Of a stretch of DNA of 64,000 bases, positions 43,131 through 55,182 are shown in pieces. The notes beneath the pieces were generated by a model. That model made no database searches and was not told the origin of the DNA. It worked only from the letters and a program-made list of their open reading frames with translations. Each line of letters starts with the position of its first letter. The first letter of the stretch is position 1. A program made the translations under genes and the position numbers. Source of the DNA: Shimia sp047124445 (GTDB taxonomy: Bacteria > Pseudomonadota > Alphaproteobacteria > Rhodobacterales > Rhodobacteraceae); NCBI RefSeq assembly GCF_047124445.1, contig NZ_CP138921.1, forward strand, positions 1,550,001-1,614,000, in the 5' to 3' direction.

Positions 43131-44212
43131 AGCGCTTCCTCATATTCATCCGGCGCTTTGCTGTCCCAGACAACGCCGCCACCCACATTCAATGTCGCCT
43201 GCCCCGCCTGCGCCATCACCGTCCGGATCGCTACAGAAAACTCCGACCGCCCGTCCGGCGCGGCCCAACCAATAGAGCCACAGTAGATCTCTCGTGGCCA
43301 CGGTTCCAAATCGCGTAAGATCTCCATCGCGCGCAGCTTTGGCGCGCCAGTGATGGACCCACAAGGAAACAGCGCCTTCAGAATATCGGCCAAACGCACG
43401 TCATCCTGCAACTCGGCCGCCACGGTTGAGGTCATCTGATGCACGGTTGCGTAGCTTTCGATCTCAAACAGCTTTGGCACATGCACCGACCCCGGCTTGC
43501 TCACCCGGCTGATATCGTTGCGCAGAAGATCAACGATCATCAGGTTTTCAGCCCGGTTCTTCTCATCCGACGCCAACCACTGCCTCCGCCGCGCGTCCTC
43601 TTGCGCGTCTTCGCTGCGCGGCTGCGTCCCTTTCATGGGCCGCGTTTCGATCCGGCCTTTTTCATCGGTGCGGAAAAACAGCTCAGGCGACCGAGAAAGA
43701 ATGTCTGGTAGCCCCTCCTGACGCACAAAGGTTCCGTGCCCTACCGCCTGCCGCGTTGCCAACGCGCCATAAAGCGCCACCGGATCACCTTCAAACCTCG
43801 CTTCCATGGGAAACGTCAGGTTGGCCTGATAGATGTCGCCAGCCCCGATATAGCCGTGCACCCGGTCAAACGCCGCACGATAGGTGGCGGCGCTCCAGCG
43901 TGGCTCAAACGGGTTTAGCTCAAACTCACCACCACTCGGCAACCGGCCCGCCATTTCCGGTGCGCGAAACACACCAAAATTGATCAGAGGCACCCGCCGT
44001 GTCTTGGGCAACAACCGCCGCAACTTTGGCTCCAACACATAGCCCAGCTCATAGCTGACATAGCCCGCCAACCAGAACCCCGCGTCCTGCGCCTGTGTCA
44101 GCACGTCAAACGCCATGCCCACTTCATTGGGATCGGTGATGGAGATCACATGTTCGGGCTTGTGAAACAGCGTCGCGCCGCCGTCTGGCCCATGGTCAAA
44201 GCGAATCTGCAC
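43088..44212 (-). CDS. pabB: Aminodeoxychorismate synthase component I (PabB)
   Basis: A 374-residue chorismate-utilising enzyme. The N-terminal part has AGYVSYELGYVLEP. The catalytic core includes IYQANLTFPMEARF, FFRTDEKGRIETRPMKGTQPR (the Lys position of PIKGT in the active site), AENLMIVDLLRNDISRVSKPGSVHV, CGSITGAPKLRAMEIL and RTVMAQAGQATLNVGGGVVWDS. It aminates chorismate in folate synthesis. The stop overlaps the lyase gene by 43 bp. No glutaminase subunit (PabA) is adjacent. Confidence 0.94.
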   Translation of the reverse strand: MQIRFDHGPDGGATLFHKPEHVISITDPNEVGMAFDVLTQAQDAGFWLAGYVSYELGYVLEPKLRRLLPKTRRVPLINFGVFRAPEMAGRLPSGGEFELNPFEPRWSAATYRAAFDRVHGYIGAGDIYQANLTFPMEARFEGDPVALYGALATRQAVGHGTFVRQEGLPDILSRSPELFFRTDEKGRIETRPMKGTQPRSEDAQEDARRRQWLASDEKNRAENLMIVDLLRNDISRVSKPGSVHVPKLFEIESYATVHQMTSTVAAELQDDVRLADILKALFPCGSITGAPKLRAMEILRDLEPWPREIYCGSIGWAAPDGRSEFSVAIRTVMAQAGQATLNVGGGVVWDSKAPDEYEEALWKARFAQFQPEPA

Positions 44213-44413
44213 GTCCGCCCCCCGGTCAGCGTTAAAGTCTTGCCTGCCATATACGTTGCATTTTATTAAAAAACAGTGGTCAATTGCGGCGCTTTACGAC
44301 AAATTTCCGATCCCCCTTGCGCCCGCCCTTCTGATCCGTATAACGCACGACAATTTGCGTATTTGGCGACTCCTGCCCGCCAAGACATCGCTGCCACCAG
44401 CCCGAGGTCCACC
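44213..44413. promoter_or_regulatory. Divergent promoter region of pabB and carB
   Basis: A 201-bp gap. The pabB-proximal 60 bases are AT-rich (TTTTATTAAAAAA near 44263). A frame extending carB to 44276 is open, but it lacks homology expectation and a ribosome-binding site, so I treat it as noncoding leader. Confidence 0.45.
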
Positions 44414-47755
<3,342 letters not shown>

Positions 47756-47773
47756 GCTTTCGTCTCAGAACAG

Positions 47774-47807
47774 AAAAAGGCGTCCTTTGCGGGCGCCTTT
47801 TTTTTTG
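47774..47807 (+). terminator. Intrinsic terminator after carB
   Basis: A 12-bp stem with one wobble (47774-47785 with 47791-47802), loop TTTGC, then a T-run. Confidence 0.92.
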
Positions 47808-47846
47808 TAAACCGCTAGGGCTGTGCCTGCCTGGGTGGGCGCAAAT

Positions 47847-47866
47847 GCGCCTGCCGAGGGGCAGGC
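47847..47866. repeat. REP-like 20-bp repeat (copy 2)
   Basis: GCGCCTGCCGAGGGGCAGGC is the reverse complement of 42367-42386. Its inner 18 bases form a hairpin themselves. The two copies are 5.5 kb apart and both intergenic. Confidence 0.6.
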
Positions 47867-47908
47867 AGGCGCAGCCCGAGCCGCTCCGCGCCCCGGGCAA
47901 GAAACACG

Positions 47909-48118
47909 TTATCCTTCTCGGTTCGTCACCTCAAAATACGCAAAATCCGCCGCCTGCGCGCGCCCGGTCATGTCCTGCGCGCACATGCCGACAAAACACC
48001 CAGTGAAGTTGGAATGCTCCCCACGCATGCCTTCATCTGACAGTCGCGACGCATCCAACACCGGCCCAATAGCGTGCCACGTCCGCGATCCCCCACTTGA
48101 CCACCAAGCCGCGCGCCC
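47909..48118 (-). pseudogene. Remnant of a glycoside hydrolase family 43 gene (C-terminal fragment)
   Basis: On the minus strand a 69-codon frame ends at TAA (47911-47909) and is cut upstream by TAG at 48121-48119. It reads TWHAIGPVLDASRLSDEG, then FTGCFVGMCAQDMTGRAQ and ADFAYFEVTNREG, which is the conserved C-terminal signature of GH43 beta-xylosidase-type enzymes. The rest of the gene (usually over 450 residues) is absent and replaced by the Hsp70-like gene on the other strand. It is a decaying relic left by a deletion or replacement. Confidence 0.72.
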
Positions 48119-48158
48119 CTAAACCCGCGCTTTCGTTTTGAGTGGCGGAGACCGGACC

Positions 48159-49409
48159 ATGCACACCCACACCCTTGGCATCGACTTTGGCACCTCCAAC
48201 TCCGCCGCAGGTGTGGCCGTGAACGGCGCGCCCCATCTGATGACCTTCGCCCACGGCGAAACCACCCTGCCGACCACCTTCTTCTTTGATTTCGACAGCC
48301 GCGCGACCCTGCTCGGCACGCCGGCGAACCAAGCGCTTCTAGACGGGCTCGAAGGCCGCTTCATGCGCGCCCTCAAACGTGTGCTCGGCACCACACTGAT
48401 GCATGAGAAGCGCCAGATCCTGAACGAGCGCGTCACCTTTGTCGACATCATCGCCCGCTTCCTGCGCCACATCAAAACCACCGCCGAGGCCCAAACCGGC
48501 CTTACCTTCGCCCACGCCCTCTCCGGCCGCCCGGTGGTTTTCCACGGCGCAGACGACCCACGCGAGGCCCAGGCCGAGGCCGACCTGCGCGCATGCTATC
48601 TCGCGGCCGGTTTCACCGACGTCACTTTCATGGCCGAACCCGAGGCCGCCGCCATCGCCAACGGCGCGCTGGAGCAGCCCGGCCAAATCGGCCTGATCGT
48701 CGACATCGGCGGCGGCACCTCCGACTTCACGCTGTTTCGCACCACAAACGCGGGCATCGACACGCTCGCCAACCACGGCGTGCGCATCGGCGGCACCGAC
48801 TTTGACCGCGCCATCAGCATCGACCGCGTCATGCCCCTACTGGGGCGCGGCACCGAACTACGCAACCAGTTCGGCAGCGGCACCCACACCGCCCCGGCGG
48901 CGATCTTCAACGACCTCGCCACCTGGGAGAAAATCCCGTTCCTGTATACCGCACAAACCCGCCGCGCCGTAGACGACATGCTGCGCCAGGCCGAAGCCCC
49001 CGAGCAAATCGCCCGCCTCGCCGAGGTCCTGCGCGATGAGCTCGGCCACGACATCGCCTTTGCCGTGGAGGCCGGCAAAGTCTCCGCCAGCAAGGGCACC
49101 GCCAACCCCAAAATCGACCTCTCCGTGCTCGACAGCACCCTGACCCCAGCCCTGCCCGCCGCATTGCTGCCCGACATCCTCGCTGGCCACGCCGCCAAGC
49201 TCGATCAAGCCATGGTGGACATACTGACGGACACAGGCACCGCCGCGCAGGACGTCACCCAAGTGGTCTACGTTGGCGGCTCCAGCCTATTGTCGGTGGT
49301 TCAAAACACCGCCAAAGCGCGTTTCCCGCAGGCCGATCACAAAGTCTCTGAGGTCTTCACAGCGGTCGCGGACGGTTTGGCGATTGCGGCAGAGCGGCGG
49401 CAAAATTGA
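48159..49409 (+). CDS. Hsp70 family protein (YegD-like chaperone)
   Basis: A 416-residue ATPase from ATG 48159; a TTG start at 48138 is in frame but less likely. Actin/Hsp70 nucleotide-binding motifs are LGIDFGTSNSAAGVAV, GLIVDIGGGTSDFTLFR and VVYVGGSSLLSVVQ, with AEPEAAAIANGA. There is no substrate-binding domain like DnaK's, which matches YegD. Client and partner are unknown. Confidence 0.92.
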   Translation: MHTHTLGIDFGTSNSAAGVAVNGAPHLMTFAHGETTLPTTFFFDFDSRATLLGTPANQALLDGLEGRFMRALKRVLGTTLMHEKRQILNERVTFVDIIARFLRHIKTTAEAQTGLTFAHALSGRPVVFHGADDPREAQAEADLRACYLAAGFTDVTFMAEPEAAAIANGALEQPGQIGLIVDIGGGTSDFTLFRTTNAGIDTLANHGVRIGGTDFDRAISIDRVMPLLGRGTELRNQFGSGTHTAPAAIFNDLATWEKIPFLYTAQTRRAVDDMLRQAEAPEQIARLAEVLRDELGHDIAFAVEAGKVSASKGTANPKIDLSVLDSTLTPALPAALLPDILAGHAAKLDQAMVDILTDTGTAAQDVTQVVYVGGSSLLSVVQNTAKARFPQADHKVSEVFTAVADGLAIAAERRQN

Positions 49410-49546
49410 CTGCGCAACAAGTCCGTGAAACGCAATCCACCCGATTCAGCAGCGTCCTAACTTCAAACCGACAACAGTGAGCGCAGCCGGACCGCCCTCC
49501 CAGACAGTCGCGGCACAGCCTGTCTGGAAACGCCAAATATGTCGTC

Positions 49547-50515
49547 TCAGTTGGCCGGATTTGCCTGTTTGATCAGTCTTTTTCTGTCTTTGATCTGCGC
49601 ACGCCATTTCTTTCGTGTCGATCTGTGCCCGATATACGGCGCGTTGCGAATGGGGCGCTCCGACAATGACAACAGCGCCCAAAGCTCCTTTCGAGACAGG
49701 TTCGAAAAGAAGTACAAAGGTGCATAGAACGTGTGATAGCCATCCACAAATACCGGCCGATCAACGTCGTCAACCCGAAGGTCAAAGTGTATGAACGCAG
49801 GACAGGCCATCAACTCTGTCAGCTGGTCCGCAACGGCTTCATTCAAAGGCTCAAATCGCACAGCATGCAGCCCGGCGCGGGACAGTTTTCCCGGGAAGTC
49901 CTGCCCATTGCCAATCAGCACAGCAGGCACCGAGCACATTTTCTTGTGTTGAATCAGCCCGATAACATATCGGACAACGGTCAACAGCCCGACAATAAAT
50001 AGCAGCACCGCCCCGGCACTCGCCGTAAAGCCTGTGGCGCGCACCCAATCGTTTTGATCTTCCCAGAAACCACCGTCGCCCTCGGCTTCGCCCTCATATC
50101 GTCCGTCAGGTCCGGTAACGCCACTCAGCTGCCCGGCACAGATTTTTGCGATCATACGGTCAATGTTCCGGACAGTGTCCTCCACTTCGGATCGGGCAGA
50201 GACCTCCCCGGACTGCACGTACGCGCTTGCCTGCAACAACAGGTGTTCCACGTTGGGATAGTACGACATCAGGTTCAAACGCGTGAGCTTACGTTCAATC
50301 GCCTTTAGACTGATGCCCTGAAGGTGTAGCTCAACACGCTGCATGGTCGAACTGCTGGCAGAATATCTGGCCTCTGCCGCGGTGCCCATTTCGGCATTCA
50401 GTTCCGCAAGAGGCTTGAAACGGTCACAGTCATGGGCCTTTGCCTCTGCCATGCTGGAAAACGCAAGCGCTGTGAAGATAATACATCCTCGGACACAATC
50501 ACTGATTAACCGCAA
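49547..50515 (-). CDS. Hypothetical membrane-anchored protein
   Basis: A 322-residue protein I do not recognise. An N-terminal signal (CIIFTALAFSSMAEAKA) is followed by a helical periplasmic domain of about 120 residues, one strong transmembrane helix at roughly 163-190 (TASAGAVLLFIVGLLTVVRYVIGLI), and a cytoplasmic domain of about 130 residues ending very basic (STRKKWRAQIKDRKRLIKQ). This topology could suit a signalling or effector role. It is not in an operon. Base composition looks less GC-rich than the upstream housekeeping genes. Confidence 0.72.
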   Translation of the reverse strand: MRLISDCVRGCIIFTALAFSSMAEAKAHDCDRFKPLAELNAEMGTAAEARYSASSSTMQRVELHLQGISLKAIERKLTRLNLMSYYPNVEHLLLQASAYVQSGEVSARSEVEDTVRNIDRMIAKICAGQLSGVTGPDGRYEGEAEGDGGFWEDQNDWVRATGFTASAGAVLLFIVGLLTVVRYVIGLIQHKKMCSVPAVLIGNGQDFPGKLSRAGLHAVRFEPLNEAVADQLTELMACPAFIHFDLRVDDVDRPVFVDGYHTFYAPLYFFSNLSRKELWALLSLSERPIRNAPYIGHRSTRKKWRAQIKDRKRLIKQANPAN

Positions 50516-50775
50516 GCCGGAGCACCCCTATCTCAAACTGGCCCTGATACCCATGTCCCGGACCCAAACCGCATCCTTCATAGACAAACAAGGGTAACGT
50601 CCGGTTTTGCAGAGAGGCGCAGACACCTGCGACCTGCCGCCGCACCGCCATCATCGGCGGGAACTGACACTGCAAACTCACACATTTTGAGCTGCCCGCA
50701 CGGGGCCGGTGCGGGTCGCCCGAAACGCCCGCCTTCATGCAATTGACGCGCGCCTCAAAGGTGCAATGATGCACC

Positions 50776-51750
50776 ATGACACACGCCTCCCCGCCTCCTG
50801 AAAACGCCCAGACAGCGCATTTCTCAAAGCTGCATGTGGGCGCGCCGCTCTGGATGCGCGACCCGCGCCGCACCCCCGTTCACGTCCTCTCCGTCAACGA
50901 AGACATCGCCAGCTTCACGGTCGAAGTCCGCGCCTTCGAAGACATTGGCGCCCACTGGACCTATCCACTCTGGCAAGCCGACAAATTCCTCTGCTCCCCG
51001 GGCACGCCAGCCCACTCAGCCACAATCATTGCCGCGCGCCAGTCCGCCTGCGATCGCTTTGATCAACCTCTACAGCTGCCCATTGATCCAGAAAACCGCG
51101 CCGCGTCGCTCGTCAAACTGAACACCCTCACCAAACAGGCCCGTGACTGGCTGCACGACACAGGCCACCACCCAACGCCCAACCAGCCTCTTGACACCTT
51201 CAGCGCCTTTCAAGACCCGACAGCCCTGCCCAACTGGCTCAGCTTGCAGAAGGTCAGCACCCTAGAGACCAATTTTGCCACGCACTACGTCAGCAATCCT
51301 CATGCGGGCGAAACCATCAAGGCCCACCGCCTTGCCCTCGCCGACCTTGGCCTGTGCCCTTTTGAGGGCCGCATCCTGCGCGACACCTCCGAGGTCTCTG
51401 GCCCCAAATCCCCCGCCCATCGCCAACGCCACATCCTCGCCCGCCTCGCCTTCCTGCGCGCCGCCTTTGATCTACTTGGACAAACCCACCTACCGCTCTA
51501 CCGCGTGATCTACTCCGATGAGCCACTCACACCGCCGCGTAACACCGGCTTTGTCTCCACAACCTTCAGCCGCGACGTCGCCCTGCGCTTCCTGAAAGAC
51601 GGCCAAACCAAACGCCACGCCGCGCTCTATTGGCAGCACGTCCCCGTCACACGCCTGTTCATAACCTACCTCGAAACCCCACAAATGCGCGGTCTATACG
51701 AGGAGCGTGAAGCCCTCCTGTTGTGGGACCAGCACGCGCGGCTATTTTGA
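50776..51750 (+). CDS. Putative ADP-ribosyltransferase-fold protein (R-S-E type)
   Basis: A 324-residue protein. The C-terminal 90 residues show the order of motifs seen in R-S-E mono-ADP-ribosyltransferases: Arg243 in LPLYRVIYSD, a Ser-Thr-Thr strand (261-263) in NTGFVSTTFSRDVALRFL, and an E-x-E pair (Glu310, Glu312) in YEEREALLLW. The first 240 residues have no family I recognise. There is no signal peptide. If real, it would transfer ADP-ribose from NAD to a target; a toxin, a phage-defence effector or a regulatory enzyme are all possible. No antitoxin gene is adjacent. Confidence 0.55.
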   Translation: MTHASPPPENAQTAHFSKLHVGAPLWMRDPRRTPVHVLSVNEDIASFTVEVRAFEDIGAHWTYPLWQADKFLCSPGTPAHSATIIAARQSACDRFDQPLQLPIDPENRAASLVKLNTLTKQARDWLHDTGHHPTPNQPLDTFSAFQDPTALPNWLSLQKVSTLETNFATHYVSNPHAGETIKAHRLALADLGLCPFEGRILRDTSEVSGPKSPAHRQRHILARLAFLRAAFDLLGQTHLPLYRVIYSDEPLTPPRNTGFVSTTFSRDVALRFLKDGQTKRHAALYWQHVPVTRLFITYLETPQMRGLYEEREALLLWDQHARLF

Positions 51751-51856
51751 AGCTGAACATCGGCCGTCTGGGGATCGCGCATCAGACTTCTCAAAGGTAA
51801 CCTATCCCCTCCTTATGCCAATGCTCCGCATAGGCAGCGCCCCACTGGCCGCCAGG

Positions 51857-52040
51857 GGCTTGCATGGCAAGCTCCCGAGAGGTGAACCGCCCCCCCTATA
51901 CCAAATCAAAGATTTGGCAGCGCCGAACCGCCCCGTCGCACCAAAGGTGCGCCAAATCAAAAAACGGCACGCCTCCGGCGTGACGGGGCGGGCGCTTCGC
52001 TTCCTGCCCCTCGGTTCGTGCGCCGGCCCGCGGCAATAAA
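51857..52040. repeat. Multi-hairpin intergenic element
   Basis: A dense run of inverted repeats: 51858-51876 (GCTTGC/GCAAGC), 51901-51917 (CCAAATC/GATTTGG), then an 8-bp outer stem (51930-51937 with 51982-51989) enclosing two 6-bp hairpins (51937-51951 and 51968-51982). CCAAATCAA also recurs at 51952-51960. It could fold as a three-way junction. It lies 165 bp upstream of the RTX gene and carries no coding frame. Confidence 0.6.
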
Positions 52041-52106
52041 TCAGCCGCTTGGCAACGCCACCGAGCAACCCCAATGCAGCACAAGCCCAAGTTTAATTCA
52101 ATTTTA

Positions 52107-52118
52107 AGGTGAACACCT
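52107..52118. promoter_or_regulatory. Short inverted repeat upstream of RTX gene
   Basis: AGGTG-AA-CACCT lies in an AT-rich stretch 37 bp before the RTX start, a position suited to an operator or a 5'-UTR hairpin. A GGAG ribosome-binding site follows at about 52143. Confidence 0.4.
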
Positions 52119-52154
52119 CACAACCCAATAAAGCAAATTTTTTGGAGTCTGAAT

Positions 52155-53084
52155 ATGAACACAATCATTGGAAACTTTTGGAACGATCAGATCATCGCAA
52201 CCGATTTAGCAGAGGAGATCTTTGGCCTTGAGGGTGCCGACTCGATCTATGGAAGAGAAGGAAACGACACGATCGACGGAGGTGAAGGACACGACATAAT
52301 TCGAGGAGACCAAGGTGCCGATTTGATTTTTGGCGGTTCCGGAGATGACGGTCTGACAGGTGGATCGAACAGTCATCCCGATTTTGGTGAGTCCGACACG
52401 ATTTATGGTGGTGCAGGAAATGATCGAATTGGGGGTGGATCAGATGATGACTTCCTTTACGGCGACGAAGGAAACGACTTAATCGGAGGCGGCGACGGAA
52501 ACGATTGGATTGAAGGCGGCGTAGGTAACGACACAATCGACGGCGGATACGGAGCCAATCGAATTTTTGCTGGGGACGGAAACGATAGCATTCGATCTCG
52601 ATACGGCGAAGACACAATTTTTGGAGGTACCGGCAACGATACGATAGGGGGCGCGGGAAGCGGCGGAAATCTTCACCTGCATGGGGAATCTGGTGAAGAT
52701 CGAATTTGGGGGGGTAACCTAGACGACAAATTGTACGGTGGCGACGATCATGACAGACTGTACGGCAGAGGTGGCGACGACGAACTTGTTGGAGGTCGTG
52801 GCGGCGACAGGCTAACCGGCAATGGTGGAGCAGATCGTTTTGTTTTTAACTCCGTTTCAGGAAATGACACCATTGCTGACTGGGATCCGAACGAAGGCGA
52901 CACCATTGTCCTTCAGCTTGATACAAGTAACCACTTCGGCATGGAAGCACAGGACATTCTCGATAGTCACCTTGCAGTTGACGGTCAGGATGTAATCTTC
53001 ACTTTGGACAATATCAGCATCGAGTTTAGGCGTACGGATCTCGCAGATTTCTCTGCAGAGGACTTTACCCTACTGATGCTCTGA
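52155..53084 (+). CDS. RTX calcium-binding repeat protein
   Basis: A 309-residue acidic protein built from about 16 glycine-rich nonapeptide repeats of the type GG-x-G-x-D-x-U-x (residues about 20-225), including GREGNDTIDGGEGHDIIRG and GGAGNDRIGGGSDDDF. These fold into a calcium-stabilised parallel beta roll. The C-terminus (ADRFVFNSVSGNDTIADWDPNEGDTI and a final DFSAEDFTLL) is a type I secretion signal style. No cargo domain is present and no type I secretion genes are adjacent. Codon use is lower in GC than in the neighbours. Confidence 0.92.
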   Translation: MNTIIGNFWNDQIIATDLAEEIFGLEGADSIYGREGNDTIDGGEGHDIIRGDQGADLIFGGSGDDGLTGGSNSHPDFGESDTIYGGAGNDRIGGGSDDDFLYGDEGNDLIGGGDGNDWIEGGVGNDTIDGGYGANRIFAGDGNDSIRSRYGEDTIFGGTGNDTIGGAGSGGNLHLHGESGEDRIWGGNLDDKLYGGDDHDRLYGRGGDDELVGGRGGDRLTGNGGADRFVFNSVSGNDTIADWDPNEGDTIVLQLDTSNHFGMEAQDILDSHLAVDGQDVIFTLDNISIEFRRTDLADFSAEDFTLLML

Positions 53085-53150
53085 GGAAGAGTTCTAACTC
53101 TCGCCTACACCACCGCCCGCTGTTGCACCCTTCCCCAATGCAACAAAAAC

Positions 53151-53177
53151 AGGCCCCGGCTCACCGAGTCGGGGCCT
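53151..53177 (-). terminator. Terminator of the acyl-CoA dehydrogenase gene (minus strand)
   Basis: A 10-bp stem (53151-53160 with 53168-53177, one G-U/A-C type mismatch near the loop), followed on the minus strand by TGTTTTTGTTG. It lies between two convergent genes. Confidence 0.75.
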
Positions 53178-53233
53178 CAAAATACGCACCTCCGCAAAAC
53201 AGTCGCGATACCGACGTCATACCGACGTGAAAA

Positions 53234-54463
53234 TCAGACCTTTTCCTGCGTGTATTGGCGCAGCTCTTTGCGGGCCACTTGGCGGCGGTGCACCGCGTCC
53301 GGACCGTCTGCAAGACGCAACGTTCGCACGTGTGTCCAGGCCTGCGCCAGCGGGGTGTCCTGCGAAATGCCGGTGCCGCCAAACATCTGCACCGCCTCGT
53401 CGATCACCTTCAGGGCCACGTTGGGCGCCACCACTTTGATCTGGCTGATCCACGGCGCCGCCGCCCGCGCGTCGCCCTGATCCATGATCCAGGCGGTCTT
53501 CAGACACAGCAGCCGCGCCTGCTCAATCTCCATGCGGCACTCGGCAATGATGTCGTAGTTCGCCCCTAGATGCGCCAGTTTCTTGCCAAAGGCCTCCCGG
53601 CTCAGCGCGCGCTTGCACATCCGCTCCAGCGCCGCCTCGGCCTGTCCAATCGCGCGCATACAATGGTGGATGCGCCCCGGCCCAAGCCGCCCCTGCGCAA
53701 TCTCAAAGCCACGCCCCTCACCCAGCAGGATGTTCTCTGCCGGCACGCGCACGTTGCTGAACCTGATGTGCATATGCCCATGCGGCGCGTCGTCCTGTCC
53801 GTAGACCATCATGGGGCGCAAAACCTCGATGCCCTCGGTGCCAGCAGGCACCACAATCATCGACTGACGTTTGTGCACAGGCAGCTCATCCCCGCCGGTT
53901 TTCACCATCACGATATAGACTTTGCAACGCGGGTCCCCGGCCCCAGAAGCCCAATATTTCTCGCCATTTAGCACATAGTCGTCATCATCCCGGACACAGG
54001 ACATCTCGATGTTGGTCGCATCCGAACTCGCCACATCCGGCTCCGTCATCAGATAGGCGGAACGGATTTCCCCATTCAGCAGCGGTTTCAGCCAGTCGTC
54101 TTTCATGGCGTCGCTGCCATAGCGCTCAAACACCTCCATATTGCCGGTATCCGGCGCGGAACAGTTGAACACTTCCGCCCCCAAAGGCGTCTTGCCCATC
54201 TCCTCGGCAAAGAAGGCATATTCCACGGTGGAGAGCCCAAACCCCTTGTCGGAATCGGTCAGCCAGAAGTTCCACAAGCCCCGCTCCTTGGCCTTGGCTT
54301 TCAGCCCCTCAAGGATTTCCGCCTGACGCTCGGTGTAGGCCCAGCGGTCACCTTTGCCGATCTCCGCGTGGTATTCCTCCTCCAGAGGCACCACCTCCTC
54401 GCGGATCATCTCTTTCACCTGCGCCAACAGCTTTTCGTTTTCAGGTCGCATTCCCAGAAACAT
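53234..54463 (-). CDS. Acyl-CoA dehydrogenase family protein
   Basis: A 409-residue flavoenzyme from ATG 54463 (MFLGMRPENEKLLAQ), preceded by GGAGAGGAG; the longer frame to 54523 is rejected. FAD and substrate motifs: SAYLMTEPDVASSDATNIEM, NGEKYWASGAGDPRCKVYIVM, AQGRLGPGRIHHCMRAIGQAEAALE and VQMFGGTGISQDTPLA, with a final DAVHRRQVARKEL. The region GRIHHCMRAIG matches the ACAD10/11-like subgroup. It is monocistronic, ahead of the tRNA-Gln island. Confidence 0.94.
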   Translation of the reverse strand: MFLGMRPENEKLLAQVKEMIREEVVPLEEEYHAEIGKGDRWAYTERQAEILEGLKAKAKERGLWNFWLTDSDKGFGLSTVEYAFFAEEMGKTPLGAEVFNCSAPDTGNMEVFERYGSDAMKDDWLKPLLNGEIRSAYLMTEPDVASSDATNIEMSCVRDDDDYVLNGEKYWASGAGDPRCKVYIVMVKTGGDELPVHKRQSMIVVPAGTEGIEVLRPMMVYGQDDAPHGHMHIRFSNVRVPAENILLGEGRGFEIAQGRLGPGRIHHCMRAIGQAEAALERMCKRALSREAFGKKLAHLGANYDIIAECRMEIEQARLLCLKTAWIMDQGDARAAAPWISQIKVVAPNVALKVIDEAVQMFGGTGISQDTPLAQAWTHVRTLRLADGPDAVHRRQVARKELRQYTQEKV

Positions 54464-54684
54464 CGCCCAACTCCTCTCCAACTCTTTGTCCCACCATGTC
54501 GCGCGGGCGGTCCACTTGTCCACGAGGGGGATTGAAAATGACGCAGGGTCTTAAAAATCAGGGGTTAGCGAAGTCCTAAAAAACTCCGAAAATTTTTCTG
54601 CATTTTTAGGGGAATTTTTTCTGCCAAAAATGCATTTCTGCTCTTGCACCTCCCCGCGCTGCTAAGTAAACCCTGCCTCACAGT

Positions 54685-54759
54685 TGGGGTGTAGCCAAGT
54701 GGTAAGGCACCTGTTTTTGGTACAGCGCATCGTAGGTTCGAATCCTACCACCCCAGCCA
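54685..54759 (+). tRNA. tRNA-Gln (anticodon UUG)
   Basis: A 75-nt cloverleaf with encoded CCA (54757-54759). The 7-bp acceptor stem is TGGGGTG (54685-54691) with CACCCCA (54749-54755), discriminator G, anticodon TTG in the loop TTTTGGT, and a T arm with GGTTCGAATCC. The 3' part is duplicated at 62886 and inverted at 56987, so it is the attachment site of the following island. Confidence 0.96.
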
Positions 54760-54763
54760 CTAA
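54743..54763 (+). other. attL core in tRNA-Gln
   Basis: The 21-bp core is identical to attR at 62886-62906 and inverted at 56967-56987. It overlaps the T-arm 3' strand, acceptor 3' strand and CCA, leaving the tRNA intact. Confidence 0.92.
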
Positions 54764-54986
54764 TTCAGACATCAGTATTTATTAGCCTTCCAGGCCCTCC
54801 AGACATCAAAAATGCCCCTAAAAGTGCCCCTGCTTTAGGCTCTGTCTGAGTATAGTCAGCAAGGCCAACGATAGGGATAAGTAATGATGGCGCAGGATAG
54901 AGATGCGGAGAAGCCCGGAAGCTCCCCCGCCTTGCATGATCATCCCCCCAAACCCAAAGAACGAAGATAAGAAACTCTCTCTCCGA
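54743..54986 (+). repeat. Inverted repeat 1, left copy (island left end)
   Basis: 244 bp identical over its length to the reverse complement of 56744-56987. Read on the minus strand it still contains the last 14 codons of the polymerase-like gene (GERVSYLRSLGLGG and stop), so the original left end carried that gene facing the tRNA. Confidence 0.95.
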
Positions 54987-55150
54987 TTTTTTTCAGCCGA
55001 ACCACTTGCGGATGAGCTGAACCGTTCCCACGTTCCCTATAGGCAAAACAAGGAAAGCCCATGCCCATCCCCACCAGTTGATCTAGAAACAATGTTTGCC
55101 TTCTAGGTGGGAGAGGCTTTTTCCTAACAAACAAAACAAACAGAGTACGT

Positions 55151-55182
55151 ACGTCTTAGCGTCATCGCTGAGGCGTTTTTTT
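55151..55182 (+). terminator. Terminator/attenuator upstream of polymerase-like gene
   Basis: An 11-bp stem with wobble pairs (55151-55161 with 55166-55176), TCAT loop, then a run of seven T. A second hairpin follows at 55202-55210 with 55222-55230. Because it precedes the polymerase-like gene on the same strand it may act as a leader attenuator, or terminate transcription from the tRNA. Confidence 0.7.

Noticed and set aside
44276..44413. Forty-six-codon N-terminal extension of CarB
   Set aside because: No ribosome-binding site, and the usual CarB N-terminus begins at 44414.
47820..48158. Possible small plus-strand gene after carB
   Set aside because: The only protein-like signal is on the minus strand and is a GH43 fragment.
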